A stretch of DNA of 64,000 nt from Caulobacteraceae bacterium UBA3198 (GTDB taxonomy: Bacteria > Pseudomonadota > Alphaproteobacteria > Caulobacterales > Caulobacteraceae). The notes beneath the pieces are model-generated. The model saw nothing but the letters and a program-made list of their open reading frames with translations. It made no database searches and was not told the origin of the DNA. Made by a program: the position numbers and the translations under genes. How positions within the stretch are numbered: the stretch's first letter is position 1; every line of letters starts with the position of its first letter. Shown one piece after another: positions 25,498 through 34,070 of this stretch. The DNA lies in contig DEWY01000015.1 of NCBI GenBank assembly GCA_002363865.1, positions 394,315-458,314 on the forward strand, written 5' to 3'.

Positions 25498-25752
25498 TCA
25501 GCTTCCGCCGGCCATGTAGTCGAACACATTGGCCTCGCGGGTGACCGCGATGGCGATCTTGTCGTCGCTGATCTGGATCTCGCCCCGGGCCACAGGATGG
25601 TTGTTGGCCAGGATCCAGACCTCTTCATTGACGGTGGCGTCGAGGGGAATCACCGCCCCGCGGCCCATCCGCAGCAGTTGCTGCATCGGCAGGGAGGCGC
25701 GGCCGAGCACGACCGAGATCTCCACATTGACCGCCTGAACCTGATTGGACAA
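25498..25752 (-). CDS. Small FliN/FliM C-terminal-domain (SpoA) protein
   Basis: About 84 residues forming a single SpoA domain: VEISVVLGRASLPMQQLLRMGRGAVIPLDATVNEEVWILANNHPVARGEIQISDDKIAIAVT in outline, the FliN C-terminal fold of the flagellar C-ring. Start choice is uncertain. TTG 25752 has AGGGGTGG in front and begins just before the domain; GTG starts at 25818 or 25836 would overlap the divergent lipB leader. No flagellar gene is nearby, so it may be a detached FliN or a C-ring accessory. It is the gene upstream of tRNA-Leu on the minus strand. Confidence 0.78.
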   Translation of the reverse strand: MSNQVQAVNVEISVVLGRASLPMQQLLRMGRGAVIPLDATVNEEVWILANNHPVARGEIQISDDKIAIAVTREANVFDYMAGGS

Positions 25753-25824
25753 ACCACCACCCCTGAGCGCCGCCGCGTCTGCGACTTTGCAGCCGACGGC
25801 GTGAGGCCCCACATTGACCCCACC

Positions 25825-26556
25825 ATGCTTGACCACGCGTTAAATCCCGGACCCCTGCAGACAAAGTTCCAGCGTCAAGACGGCGCACCGGCCGGCTGGG
25901 CGGTCTCCCGCGGGCTAGTGGACTATGAGGCGGCTGTTCAGGCGATGGAGGCCCGCGCCGCAGCCATCGCCGAAGGCCAGGCCGGGGAGCTCGTCTGGCT
26001 GCTGGAGCATCCGCCGCTTTACACCGCCGGCGTCTCGGCCAAGCCCGCCGATCTGCTGACGCCGGAGCGCTTCCCCGTGTTCCAGAGCGGGCGGGGCGGA
26101 CAGTTCACCTATCATGGGCCAGGCCAGCGAGTGGCCTATGTGATGCTCGACCTCACCGCCCGGCGCCGGGACGTGCGCGCCTTCGTCGCCGCCCTGGAAA
26201 CCTGGGTCATCGAGGCGTTGGGGAGGTTCAATGTAGAGGGCGCCGTCCGCCCCGGGCGCGTGGGCGTCTGGGTGGAACGCCGGACCCCCGGGGTTCCACC
26301 GCAGGAGGACAAGATCGCCGCCATCGGCGTCAAACTGCGCCGGTGGGTGTCATTTCATGGGATCGCGCTGAATGTGGAGCCCGACCTCAGCCACTTCTCG
26401 GGCATCGTGCCCTGCGGGGTCACCGAGCATGGGGTCACCAGCCTCATCGATCTGGGCCTGCCCGTAAGCATGGATGAAGCCGACGCAGCTCTCCGCGCCG
26501 GCTTCGAATCCGTATTCGGGGCGACGGCGGAGGTCGAGCCTCCGCCCCTGCCCTGA
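25825..26556 (+). CDS. lipB: Octanoyltransferase LipB
   Basis: 243-residue cytoplasmic enzyme that moves octanoyl from acyl carrier protein to lipoyl-domain lysines, the first step of lipoate cofactor synthesis. Motifs: WLLEHPPLYTAGVSA, GRGGQFTYHGPGQRVAYVMLDL (conserved HGPGQ), and the catalytic Lys/Cys region KIAAIGVKLRRWVSFHGIALNVEPDLSHFSGIVPCGV, with the thioester-forming Cys in VPCG and Lys in IGVK. Start ATG 25825 was chosen among several possibilities from the position of the conserved domain. It diverges from the SpoA gene. Confidence 0.95.
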   Translation: MLDHALNPGPLQTKFQRQDGAPAGWAVSRGLVDYEAAVQAMEARAAAIAEGQAGELVWLLEHPPLYTAGVSAKPADLLTPERFPVFQSGRGGQFTYHGPGQRVAYVMLDLTARRRDVRAFVAALETWVIEALGRFNVEGAVRPGRVGVWVERRTPGVPPQEDKIAAIGVKLRRWVSFHGIALNVEPDLSHFSGIVPCGVTEHGVTSLIDLGLPVSMDEADAALRAGFESVFGATAEVEPPPLP

Positions 26557-26564
26557 GCGCCAGG

Positions 26565-26927
26565 CTAGGCCGTGGCGCCGTAGTAGCCGGCCACCTCAGC
26601 GCGCCAGCCATAGTCATCGGTGTTGAACCGCGACTTGTCGTAGCCGGGGGCGCCTTCGAGGGTTTCCTTTTCAAGGGAGACGACGAAGCCGTCCTGATCG
26701 GTGTCGTAGGTCAGGACCGACCAGGGCAGCGGATAGTGCTTCTCGCCCATGCCCAGCAGGCCGCCAAAGGCCATGGTGGCGTATTCGGCCTGGCCGGAGC
26801 GCTTGTCGATGAAGATGTTCTCCACCGTGCCCAGCTTCTCCCCCTTGGGGTTATAGACGCTGACGCCTTCGACCTTGTCGGCGGCGATCAGGCGCATGTC
26901 GGTGCGGTCGGCGGGATCGTTTGCCAT
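26565..26927 (-). CDS. PRC-barrel domain protein
   Basis: 120-residue soluble protein with a PRC-barrel beta domain: ADKVEGVSVYNPKGEKLGTVENIFIDKRSGQAEYATMAFGGLLGMGEKHYPLPWSVLTYD, a typical stand-alone PRC family in alphaproteobacteria often linked to stress or envelope genes. The tail is acidic-aromatic (YGWRAEVAGYYG). Its partner and function are unknown. It converges on lipB with 8 bp between the stop codons. Confidence 0.88.
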   Translation of the reverse strand: MANDPADRTDMRLIAADKVEGVSVYNPKGEKLGTVENIFIDKRSGQAEYATMAFGGLLGMGEKHYPLPWSVLTYDTDQDGFVVSLEKETLEGAPGYDKSRFNTDDYGWRAEVAGYYGATA

Positions 26928-27010
26928 GTCAGGCTCCTCTCGTGGTGGACTGCCTCAAGGGAACCCTCCAGAGTCGCCTCTGTTCCGACGGCCACGCTCG
27001 CGGTCTGAAA

Positions 27011-28990
27011 TCAGGCGAACTCGGCCAGCACCTCGTCGGCGGCCACCGAGTCGCCGGCCTTGGGGCCGACCATTTTCACCGTCCCATCCCGCTCAGCGCG
27101 GATGATGTTCTGCATCTTCATGGCCTCGATGATGGCCACCACCTCGCCCGCCTTGACCTCCTGACCCTCGACCACGCTGAGGCTGACCACCAGGCCCGGC
27201 ATGGGCGAGAGCACCAGCTTGGCGGTGTCGGCGGCCACCTTGGGGGGAATGCGCTTGTGCAGCAGGGCCGAGACGGGCGTCAGCACCAGGACCCGGGCCT
27301 CGGCCGCCCGGTGCCGGATGACAAAGCCCTCGGCCGCCGGTCGCACCTGGACGCTGAACCGGGCGCCATCGAGCGTGGCGGCGAAGACCGGCTGGCCCGG
27401 ACGCCAGTCGACGTCCGAGAGCACGAGACGTCGGCTCGCCTCGGTCAGCTCCACGCTCACAGTGTCGCGATCCTGGCTGAGACGCACCGGATGGTCGACG
27501 CCCCCCAGATTGACCACCCAGTCGTCACGGCCCCGGCCGGGCCAGGCCCGCTCGCTCATCACTTGATGCATGGCGCAGGCCGCGGCGATCTGGATGTCGG
27601 TCTGACGTGGCGTCGGCTCGGTTCCCTGGAAACCCTCGGGGAACTCGTCCTTGATGTAGCTGGTCGACAGCTGGCCCGAGCGGAACCGGTCCTCGTCCAT
27701 CACCGCCACCAGGAAGGGGATATTGTGGCCCAGGCCCTCGATGTGGAAGGTCTCCAGGGCCTCGCCCATGGCGTCGATGGCGGCCAGCCGGGTCGGCGCC
27801 CAGGTAGACAGCTTGGAGATCATCGGGTCGTAGAACATCGAGATCTCGTCGCCCTCGCGGACGCCGGCGTCATTGCGTACGGTGAGGCCGTGGGCCTCCC
27901 GCTCCTGCGGCGGGCGGTAGCGCACCAGCCGGCCGATGGAAGGCAGGAAGGCGCGATAGGGATCCTCGGCATAGATGCGGCTCTCGATGGCCCAGCCGTT
28001 GATCTTCAGATCGTCCTGCGTGAAGGCGAGCGGCTCGCCGGCGGCCGACCGGATCATCTGCTCCACCAGATCGACGCCGGTGATCAGCTCGGTGACCGGA
28101 TGCTCCACCTGCAGGCGGGTGTTCATCTCCAGGAAGAAGAAGCTGCGGTCCTGGCCGGCGACGAACTCGACGGTGCCAGCGCTGTCGTAACCGACCGCCT
28201 TGGCCAGCGCGATGGCCTGATCGCCCATGGCCTTGCGGGTGGCCTCGTCCAGCAACGGACTGGGCGCCTCCTCGATGACCTTCTGGTTACGCCGCTGGAT
28301 CGAGCATTCCCGCTCGAACAGGTGAACCACGTGGCCGTGCTTGTCGCCCAGCACCTGGATCTCAATGTGGCGCGGGCTCTCGATGAACTTCTCTATGAAG
28401 ATCCGGTCGTCGCCAAAGCTGGACTTGGCCTCCGCCTGCACGGCGGGGAAGCCCTCCTCCACGTCCTGGCGACTCCAGGCCACGCGGATGCCCTTGCCCC
28501 CGCCCCCGGCCGAGGCCTTGATCATCACCGGATAGCCGATCTCCTCGGCGATCTGGACGGCGTGGGCAGTGTCGGAAATCTCGCCCACATGGCCCGGCAC
28601 TGTGGAGACGCCGGCCCGGCCGGCGGCCTTCTTGCTCTCGATCTTGTCGCCCATGGCCGCGATGGCCTCGGGGTTCGGACCGATGAAGACAATGCCTTCC
28701 TCGGCCAGCCGCCGGGCGAAGCCGGCGTTTTCAGACAAGAAGCCAAAGCCCGGATGGACGGCCTCTGCACCCGTCTCGCGGCAGGCGGCGACGATCTTGT
28801 CAGCCACCAGATAGCTCTCAGACGCCGGCGCAGGCCCAATGAACACCGCCTCGTCGGCCATCTCCACGGCCATGGAATCGGCGTCGGCCTCGGAATAGAC
28901 CACCACCGTGGCGATCCCCATCCGGCGGCAGGTCTTGATGATGCGAACAGCGATTTCGCCGCGATTGGCGATCAGGATCTTGGAAAACAT
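27011..28990 (-). CDS. pccA: Propionyl-CoA carboxylase alpha (biotin) subunit
   Basis: 659 residues: biotin carboxylase (MFSKILIANRGEIAVRIIKTCRRMGIATVVVYSEADAD, HPGFGFLSENAGFA, the ATP-grasp loop KASAGGGGKGIR, FLEMNTRLQVEHPVTELITGVDLVEQMIRSAAGE), a PCC-specific BT linker, and a carrier domain with the biotin lysine in EAMKMQN. It carboxylates propionyl-CoA to methylmalonyl-CoA with PccB, which is encoded 2.6 kb upstream. AMKMQN and the long BT region distinguish it from the mccA paralogue (AMKMEH) in this window. ATG 28990 has GGTGAG in front, and the ybjQ-like gene just upstream stops at 29002. Confidence 0.93.
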   Translation of the reverse strand: MFSKILIANRGEIAVRIIKTCRRMGIATVVVYSEADADSMAVEMADEAVFIGPAPASESYLVADKIVAACRETGAEAVHPGFGFLSENAGFARRLAEEGIVFIGPNPEAIAAMGDKIESKKAAGRAGVSTVPGHVGEISDTAHAVQIAEEIGYPVMIKASAGGGGKGIRVAWSRQDVEEGFPAVQAEAKSSFGDDRIFIEKFIESPRHIEIQVLGDKHGHVVHLFERECSIQRRNQKVIEEAPSPLLDEATRKAMGDQAIALAKAVGYDSAGTVEFVAGQDRSFFFLEMNTRLQVEHPVTELITGVDLVEQMIRSAAGEPLAFTQDDLKINGWAIESRIYAEDPYRAFLPSIGRLVRYRPPQEREAHGLTVRNDAGVREGDEISMFYDPMISKLSTWAPTRLAAIDAMGEALETFHIEGLGHNIPFLVAVMDEDRFRSGQLSTSYIKDEFPEGFQGTEPTPRQTDIQIAAACAMHQVMSERAWPGRGRDDWVVNLGGVDHPVRLSQDRDTVSVELTEASRRLVLSDVDWRPGQPVFAATLDGARFSVQVRPAAEGFVIRHRAAEARVLVLTPVSALLHKRIPPKVAADTAKLVLSPMPGLVVSLSVVEGQEVKAGEVVAIIEAMKMQNIIRAERDGTVKMVGPKAGDSVAADEVLAEFA

Positions 28991-29001
28991 GCTCACCGAA
29001 C

Positions 29002-29322
29002 TCAACGCAGCTTCACCGCCGTACCCGAGGCGCTGACCATCAGCATCCCGTTCTCAACGCCCAGGGTCTCGTAGTCGAGGTCGACGCCGACCACCGCGTC
29101 GGCGCCCAGGCTGCGGGCCTCGTCGCACATCTCCTTGAGCGCGATGTCGCGGGCCTCGCGAAGGGCCTTTTCATAGCCGCCGGCCCGGCCGCCGATGATG
29201 TTGGTGATGCCGGCGAAGAAGTCCCGGAAGATGTGGGCGCCGATGATGGCCTCTCCGGTGACGACGCCCAGGGTCTGGGCGGTCTCGCGCTCGGCGAGGC
29301 TGGGGGTGGTGGCGGTGATCAT
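29002..29322 (-). CDS. YbjQ-family (DUF74/UPF0145) heavy-metal-binding-domain protein
   Basis: 106-residue protein starting MITATTPSLAERETAQTLGVVTGEAIIGAHIFRDFFAGITNIIGGRAG and ending YETLGVENGMLMVSASGTAVKL, a near-textbook YbjQ sequence. The family forms pentameric beta-rich rings; its function is not known despite the domain name. Start ATG 29322 has GGAGAG 7 nt upstream and matches the family's MITTT-type N-terminus, better than ATG 29340. It lies 11 nt upstream of the pccA ATG, so it is likely co-transcribed. Confidence 0.9.
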   Translation of the reverse strand: MITATTPSLAERETAQTLGVVTGEAIIGAHIFRDFFAGITNIIGGRAGGYEKALREARDIALKEMCDEARSLGADAVVGVDLDYETLGVENGMLMVSASGTAVKLR

Positions 29323-29399
29323 TCCTGGGCTCTCCGACATCGCCCCCATTTGTCAGGGGGTCCTTCCGATCCGTCGGGGGCGACCTTAGATTGGCTCAC

Positions 29400-29891
29400 A
29401 TGACCAAGCCAGCCGAGTCCCCCGCGACGCCCTTCGATCTGACGCCCCCCGACCTTGCGGAACGCAAGACCCTGGAAGCCGACCTGACGCTGGAAGAGGC
29501 CGATGTCCTCCTTCGCCACGGCACCGAGGCCCCCTTCTGCGGCGGCCTGCTCGATAACAAGGAGGACGGCGTCTATTGCTGCCGCCTCTGCGGCCTGCCC
29601 CTGTTCCGGGCGCACACCAAGTTCGAGAGCGGCACCGGCTGGCCGAGCTTTTTCGCCCCGATGAACGAGGCTCACGTGATCGGCGTGCGGGATGTCAGCT
29701 ATGGCATGGTCCGGGTCGAAACCCGCTGCGCCCGGTGCGACAGCCACCAGGGTCACGTCTTCCCCGACGGCCCGCCGCCTACCGGCCTGCGCTACTGCAT
29801 CAATTCGGTGTCCCTGGAATTCGTGCCCGACGGCGAGCCCCTGCGCGATCCCCTGGGCCGGGGCGACAACGCCCAGACGGGCGCACGCTAA
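29400..29891 (+). CDS. msrB: Peptide-methionine (R)-S-oxide reductase MsrB
   Basis: 163-residue enzyme that reduces R-methionine sulfoxide in proteins. It shows EAPFCGGLLDNKEDGVYCCRLCGLPLF and ETRCARCDSHQGHVF, the two CxxC pairs that bind structural zinc, FESGTGWPSFF, and catalytic Cys in LRYCINSVSLEF. There is no signal peptide, so it acts in the cytoplasm. ATG 29400 was chosen over a TTG 9 nt upstream. It diverges from the ybjQ-like gene and its 3' end overlaps the APH-like gene by 4 nt, tail to tail. Confidence 0.95.
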   Translation: MTKPAESPATPFDLTPPDLAERKTLEADLTLEEADVLLRHGTEAPFCGGLLDNKEDGVYCCRLCGLPLFRAHTKFESGTGWPSFFAPMNEAHVIGVRDVSYGMVRVETRCARCDSHQGHVFPDGPPPTGLRYCINSVSLEFVPDGEPLRDPLGRGDNAQTGAR

Positions 29892-30682
29892 GCGGATTCA
29901 AGGATGGCCAGCATGGCCCGGGCCGTGGCCGGGTCCGTGCCGTCCTGGGTGTGCCAGGCGGCAGACAGGCCCGCATGGGCGTGGGCCCAGGCCCTCAGGC
30001 GGGCCGGCTCCAGATCGGCCGTGCGTGCAATCTGCGCCAGGCGTGCGGCGAAGCGGTCTGGGGTGACAGAGGCGAGGTCGGGATTGGGGAAGATGTTGGC
30101 GTAATCATAGGCCCGCTCCCCCACCAGCCCCCAGGGATCGATGGCCAGCCAGCCGTCAGCGCCAAAATCCAGCACGTTGGCGTGGTGAATATCCCCGTGC
30201 AGGAGCACTGGATCGCGCGGGGACTCCAGCAGGGTCGTCGCGATGTCGCGCGCCCGGGACAGGGTCGGGTCATCTGCTTGGATGAGGGCGTCGAACAGCT
30301 TTCCCAGGGGCGGCGCCGTCGGCGGGGCTGAGCCACGCGGCGCGTGCAGCCTGGCCACCACCTGGCAGAGGATCGCAGTGGCCGCCTCGTCCCGTCCGGC
30401 CTGAACCATCGGGACCAACGTACCGCCCGCCGCGCGTCGCATCAGCAGCGCCTCATCCTGGAACGCTAGCACCGGGGCTGCGCCCTGCCCGTCCCACCAG
30501 GCCATGATGCTGGCGCCCCGCCGCTCGTCGGCGCTGTGGGCCAACTTCAGCATGGCGGGCTGGTCCCCGGCGCGGACCGGCAGCAGGCGCGAGCGGGTGA
30601 CGGGCATGGACATGACATCGCCCTCCGGAACGAGGGTCCAGAGGGCGAGCCAGGGTTCGAAATCGCTCAGATCAGCGCCCAT
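29888..30682 (-). CDS. APH(6)/streptomycin-kinase-like phosphotransferase
   Basis: 264-residue member of the aminoglycoside/hydroxyurea phosphotransferase family (protein-kinase-like fold). The Brenner motif LLHGDIHHANVLDFG gives the catalytic Asp; the metal-binding Asp follows in WLAIDPWGLVGERAYDYANIFPNP; EALLMRRAAGG lies at the hinge. The physiological substrate is unknown: many chromosomal family members are not resistance determinants. A 16-bp palindrome directly precedes the ATG, and no conventional Shine-Dalgarno is visible. It lies downstream of the BON gene on the same strand. Confidence 0.86.
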   Translation of the reverse strand: MGADLSDFEPWLALWTLVPEGDVMSMPVTRSRLLPVRAGDQPAMLKLAHSADERRGASIMAWWDGQGAAPVLAFQDEALLMRRAAGGTLVPMVQAGRDEAATAILCQVVARLHAPRGSAPPTAPPLGKLFDALIQADDPTLSRARDIATTLLESPRDPVLLHGDIHHANVLDFGADGWLAIDPWGLVGERAYDYANIFPNPDLASVTPDRFAARLAQIARTADLEPARLRAWAHAHAGLSAAWHTQDGTDPATARAMLAILESA

Positions 30683-30685
30683 GCG

Positions 30686-30701
30686 GCCAGCCTAGGCTGG
30701 C
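30686..30701. repeat. Perfect 16-bp palindrome upstream of the APH-like gene
   Basis: GCCAGCCTAGGCTGGC is a perfect palindrome 3 nt from the ATG of the APH(6)-like gene, in the 43-bp gap after the BON gene. It may act as an operator, or as an mRNA hairpin occupying the ribosome-binding region. Confidence 0.5.
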
Positions 30702-30725
30702 GGCGGCGCCGGGCGCAATCGCGGC

Positions 30726-31532
30726 CTACTCCTCGCCGTCGGTGACCTTGGCGAGGGTGGAATTGGACGCCATGCGCGGCGGTTGACCGGTGGCGGAGGC
30801 CTGGTCGACGCGAGCCTGCACCCGCAGGTTATTCTGCACGTGCTTCACGCCGTGAATGTCCTCGATGCAATGCTCGGCCCGGTGCTTGGCGCGGCGGTCG
30901 TCCACCGTCCCGTTCAAGGTCACTTCGCCATCCTTCACCTGCACCTGGATTTCCGAGGCGTCGAGCCACGGGTCGTCGGTCAGATGATGATGGACGTCGT
31001 CGCTGATGCGGTCGTCAGGCCGGACATAGCCCTTGGGACCGCGGCCGCGATGGCTGCGGGCATGGTCCCGGTCGCGGCGGCGCTCGGCGTCTTCGTCGCC
31101 GAACCACGAGGCGACCTCATCGCTGGTGCGATCCCAGAAGCCGCGGTCCTCGCCCCGGTCGATGCGCCGTTCATGACCGCCATAGGCCCGGGCGTAGGCG
31201 TCCCGGGTGGAGGCCCGCTGGGGCGCGGCCGGACCACCGAAGCCGCCGCTCTCCATCGCGTAACCTTCCTGTCCGAAATGACCTTCGCCATAGATCCGGT
31301 CACGTTCGTAGGCGCGGGAGTCGTCGCGAACCTGAAGGCGGCCATCGTCCTGGCGGCCATACTGGGCGCCGGTCTCACGATCGCCGAACACCGGGCCGCG
31401 GCCGCCCTGGCGAGGCGCGAAGCTGCGGCCCTCGTCGTCGCGTTGCCCGGAACCCGAAGAGCGGCGGTCCTGGTCGCCGCGCATCGCACGAATTCGGTCG
31501 TATTCCTGGTCTTCAGTCCACCTGTCGGCCAT
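30726..31532 (-). CDS. BON-domain protein with charged low-complexity N-terminus
   Basis: 268 residues. The first about 125 are Arg/Asp/Gly/Tyr-rich and probably disordered. Next comes a conserved stretch EVASWFGDEDAERRRDRDHARSHRGRGPKGYVRPDDRISDDVHHHLTDD, then a BON domain (about 180-240: LDASEIQVQVKDGEVTLNGTVDDRRAKHRAEHCIEDIHGVKHVQNNLRV). BON domains bind phospholipid or attach to envelope surfaces; no signal peptide is seen here. A role in stress or osmotic protection is only inferred from relatives. It sits between pccB and the APH-like gene on the same strand. Confidence 0.87.
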   Translation of the reverse strand: MADRWTEDQEYDRIRAMRGDQDRRSSGSGQRDDEGRSFAPRQGGRGPVFGDRETGAQYGRQDDGRLQVRDDSRAYERDRIYGEGHFGQEGYAMESGGFGGPAAPQRASTRDAYARAYGGHERRIDRGEDRGFWDRTSDEVASWFGDEDAERRRDRDHARSHRGRGPKGYVRPDDRISDDVHHHLTDDPWLDASEIQVQVKDGEVTLNGTVDDRRAKHRAEHCIEDIHGVKHVQNNLRVQARVDQASATGQPPRMASNSTLAKVTDGEE

Positions 31533-31635
31533 GGCTGGATCTCCCGTTGTTGATTGAGTGCGCGCCGCGCGCGCTGTCCCAAGACAACAGGTTCAAGCCG
31601 ACCTTGTTCCGAGACGCCGCCGGTCGGCGGCCGCC

Positions 31636-33162
31636 TCAGAGCGGGATATTGTCGTGCTTCTTCCAGGGGTTGGACAGGGTTTTGCCCTTCAAAGATCGCA
31701 GGCCCCGGACGATCCTGCGCCGGGTCCCGTGGGGCATGATGACGTCATCGATATAGCCGCGGGCTGCGGCCACAAACGGGTTGGCGAACCGCTCCTTGTA
31801 CTCCGCCTCCCGGGCCACCAGCTCCTCGGCCGTCTGGTTGCGGAAGATGATTTCCACGGCGCCCTTGGAGCCCATGACGGCGATCTCGGCCGTGGGCCAG
31901 GCGTAGTTGAGATCGCCGCGGATATGCTTGGAGCTCATCACGTCATAGGCGCCGCCATAGGCCTTGCGGGTGATGATGGTGATCTTGGGCACCGTGGCCT
32001 CGGCATAGGCGAACAATAGCTTGGCGCCGTGGCGGATCAGGCCGCCCTGCTCCTGCCGGGTGCCTGGCATGAAGCCCGGCACGTCGACAAAGGTCACCAG
32101 CGGGATTTCGAAGGCGTCGCAGAAGCGCACGAAGCGGGCGGCCTTGCGGCTGGCGTCGATGTCCAGCACCCCAGCCAGCACCTGCGGCTGGTTGGCGACG
32201 ACGCCCACCGGCTGGCCATCCATGCGGGCGAAGCCGCAGATGATGTTCTTGGCGAAGTCCGGGGAAATCTCGAAGAAGTCGGCCTCGTCCACGACCTTCA
32301 GGATCAGCTCCTTCATGTCGTAGGGCTTGTTGGGATTGGCCGGGACCAGGGTGTCGAGGCTGGGCTCCTCCCGCTCGGCCTCGTCGAAGCTCACCCGCAC
32401 GGGCGGGCGTTCGCGGTTGGAGGTGGGCAGGAAGTCCACCAGACGGCGCACCTGGGTCATGGCCTCCAGGTCGTTCTCGAAGGCGCCGTCGGCGACGCCG
32501 GACTTCATGGCGTGGACGCGGTAGCCGCCCAGGTCCTCGTGGCTGACATCCTCGTGGGTGACCGTCTTCACCACGTCAGGGCCGGTCACGTACATGTAGC
32601 TCGTGTCCTTCACCATGAAGATGAAGTCCATGATCGCCGGCGAATAGACGTCGCCCCCGGCGCATGGGCCCATGATCACGGCGATCTGCGGAATGACGCC
32701 CGAGGCCAGGGTGTTCTCCAGGAAGATGTCGGCATAGCCGGCCAGCGAATCCACGCCCTCCTGGATGCGGGCCCCGCCGGCGTCGAACAGGCCGATGATC
32801 GGCGCGCCCATCTTCAGGGCCTGGCGCTGAACCTTGAGGATCTTTTGCGCATGCGCGCTGGAAAGAGATCCGCCGAAGACCGTGAAATCCTTGGAGAAGA
32901 CGAAGACGGTGCGGCCGTTGATCGTGCCCCAGCCGGTCACTACGCCGTCGCCGGGCACCTTCTGATCGGCCATGCCGAAGTCGGTGGCGCGATGCTCGAC
33001 GAACATGTCGAACTCCTCGAAGGAGCCCTCGTCCAGCAGCAGGTCGACCCGTTCCCGGGCGGTCAGCTTGCCCTTGGCGTGCTGGGCTTCGATCCGGCGG
33101 GCGCCGCCGCCCTGGCGGGCGGTTTCCCGCATGGTTTCGAGCTGCTTGAGGATCTGCTTCAC
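31636..33162 (-). CDS. pccB: Propionyl-CoA carboxylase beta (carboxyltransferase) subunit
   Basis: 508-residue carboxyltransferase. PCC-type blocks: HAKGKLTARERVDLLLDEGSFEEFDMFVEHRATDFGM, VFSKDFTVFGGSLSSAHAQKI, LFDAGGARIQEGVDSLAGYADIF, MGPCAGGDVYSPAIMDFIFMVKDTSYMYVTGPDVVKTVTHEDV, VPGFMPGTRQEQGGLIRHGAKLLFAYAEATVPKITIITRKAYGGAYDVMSSKHI. The C-terminus ends KGKTLSNPWKKHDNIPL as in propionyl-CoA carboxylases. The start is GTG. It pairs with pccA downstream for propionyl-CoA use (odd-chain fatty acid, Val, Ile and Met catabolism). Confidence 0.94.
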   Translation of the reverse strand: MKQILKQLETMRETARQGGGARRIEAQHAKGKLTARERVDLLLDEGSFEEFDMFVEHRATDFGMADQKVPGDGVVTGWGTINGRTVFVFSKDFTVFGGSLSSAHAQKILKVQRQALKMGAPIIGLFDAGGARIQEGVDSLAGYADIFLENTLASGVIPQIAVIMGPCAGGDVYSPAIMDFIFMVKDTSYMYVTGPDVVKTVTHEDVSHEDLGGYRVHAMKSGVADGAFENDLEAMTQVRRLVDFLPTSNRERPPVRVSFDEAEREEPSLDTLVPANPNKPYDMKELILKVVDEADFFEISPDFAKNIICGFARMDGQPVGVVANQPQVLAGVLDIDASRKAARFVRFCDAFEIPLVTFVDVPGFMPGTRQEQGGLIRHGAKLLFAYAEATVPKITIITRKAYGGAYDVMSSKHIRGDLNYAWPTAEIAVMGSKGAVEIIFRNQTAEELVAREAEYKERFANPFVAAARGYIDDVIMPHGTRRRIVRGLRSLKGKTLSNPWKKHDNIPL

Positions 33163-33231
33163 GCTGCGTCCCGTCCCTGAAGACCACTGTAGGGCTCAGG
33201 CGTAATGGGCGCCGCGAGACCGCGCAAGTTC

Positions 33232-33266
33232 ACGCGGCGTCAGCAGAATTGGCCCTTACGCCGCGT
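33232..33266. other. Inverted repeat over the ATP12-chaperone stop codon
   Basis: ACGCGGCGT (33232-33240) and ACGCCGCGT (33258-33266) are perfect 9-bp inverted repeats with a 17-nt loop. The stem includes the end of the chaperone gene. No U-run follows. It is possibly an mRNA 3' structure between this gene and pccB. Confidence 0.35.
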
Positions 33267-33999
33267 CCAGGGCGCGGAACCAGGCCTCAAGCATGGCCGA
33301 CTCCACCGACAGGCGCGCCACCCGCTCAGCGGCCTCCTCATCGATCCCCCAGGCCTCTTCCTGGAAGATCTCGTCCAGGCGCGAGAGCGTCAGGGCCTGG
33401 GCGCCGTCCAGCCAGCCCCGTTGCAGGGCCAGCGCCAGGACGCCGGATCCGTATAGGGAGGCGCCGAAGGCGACGCCGGCCAGACGGAAATCGTCGAGGG
33501 CGGCGGCCAGGTCGCGGACCTTGCCCAGGGTCTCCTCCGGCTGGGGTCTATGAATGATGCCGGCGGCGCGGACGAAGCGGAGGCCAAGTTCGCCCTCGGC
33601 CCGCTGCAGCACCGGCTCCCATTGGGCGGTCTGGCGCGCCACCAGGGCCTCAGGCTCTTCGGCGAAATAGCAGAGCAGGTCAGAGCTGGCGTAATCGGCC
33701 ACCGACTGGGCGGTGGCTGCGCGGGCCTGCGAGATGGAGTCGATGGCGGTGTTGGCCAGCCGGGTGGCGTGCATGCCGGCCACGTCCAGGATCTCGCCCT
33801 GGGACTCCCATTCCCGGGCGACCAGGTCGGCCAGGGCCCGGGTCGGGGTGATCAGCCGGCCGCCCCTCGGCCCACGGACCTGACGCTCATCCAGCAGGAC
33901 GGCATGGCCGCCATCGGCCTCTGCGACAGACACGGTCTTGTAGAATCGACGCGGCCGGTCGGAGGCCTCTTGAAATCCACGTCTCAAATTCGACTCCAT
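33256..33999 (-). CDS. ATP12 family F1-ATPase assembly chaperone
   Basis: 247-residue homologue of mitochondrial Atp12, which holds the F1 alpha subunit during ATP synthase assembly; the family is typical of alphaproteobacteria and mitochondria. Blocks: RPRRFYKTVSVAEADGGHAVLLDERQVRGPRGGRLITPTRALADLVAREWESQGE, MHATRLANTAIDSI, YASSDLLCYFAEEPEALVARQ, ALTLSRLDEIFQEEAWGIDEEA (conserved WG-D-E end). ATG 33999 was preferred because the family starts close to RRFYK; no clear Shine-Dalgarno is seen. It diverges from the DUF1800 gene. Confidence 0.93.
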   Translation of the reverse strand: MESNLRRGFQEASDRPRRFYKTVSVAEADGGHAVLLDERQVRGPRGGRLITPTRALADLVAREWESQGEILDVAGMHATRLANTAIDSISQARAATAQSVADYASSDLLCYFAEEPEALVARQTAQWEPVLQRAEGELGLRFVRAAGIIHRPQPEETLGKVRDLAAALDDFRLAGVAFGASLYGSGVLALALQRGWLDGAQALTLSRLDEIFQEEAWGIDEEAAERVARLSVESAMLEAWFRALDAA

Positions 34000-34070
34000 T
34001 GGGTACGACGGAGATGGGGCGGATAATCGTGGAATGGGGGATCGCCCCACCGCGCGCAAGGAGGCGCCTT

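Noticed and set aside
26921..29074. Plus-strand 717-codon open frame opposite pccA
   Set aside because: Antisense shadow in GC-rich DNA; pccA on the other strand has complete catalytic motifs.
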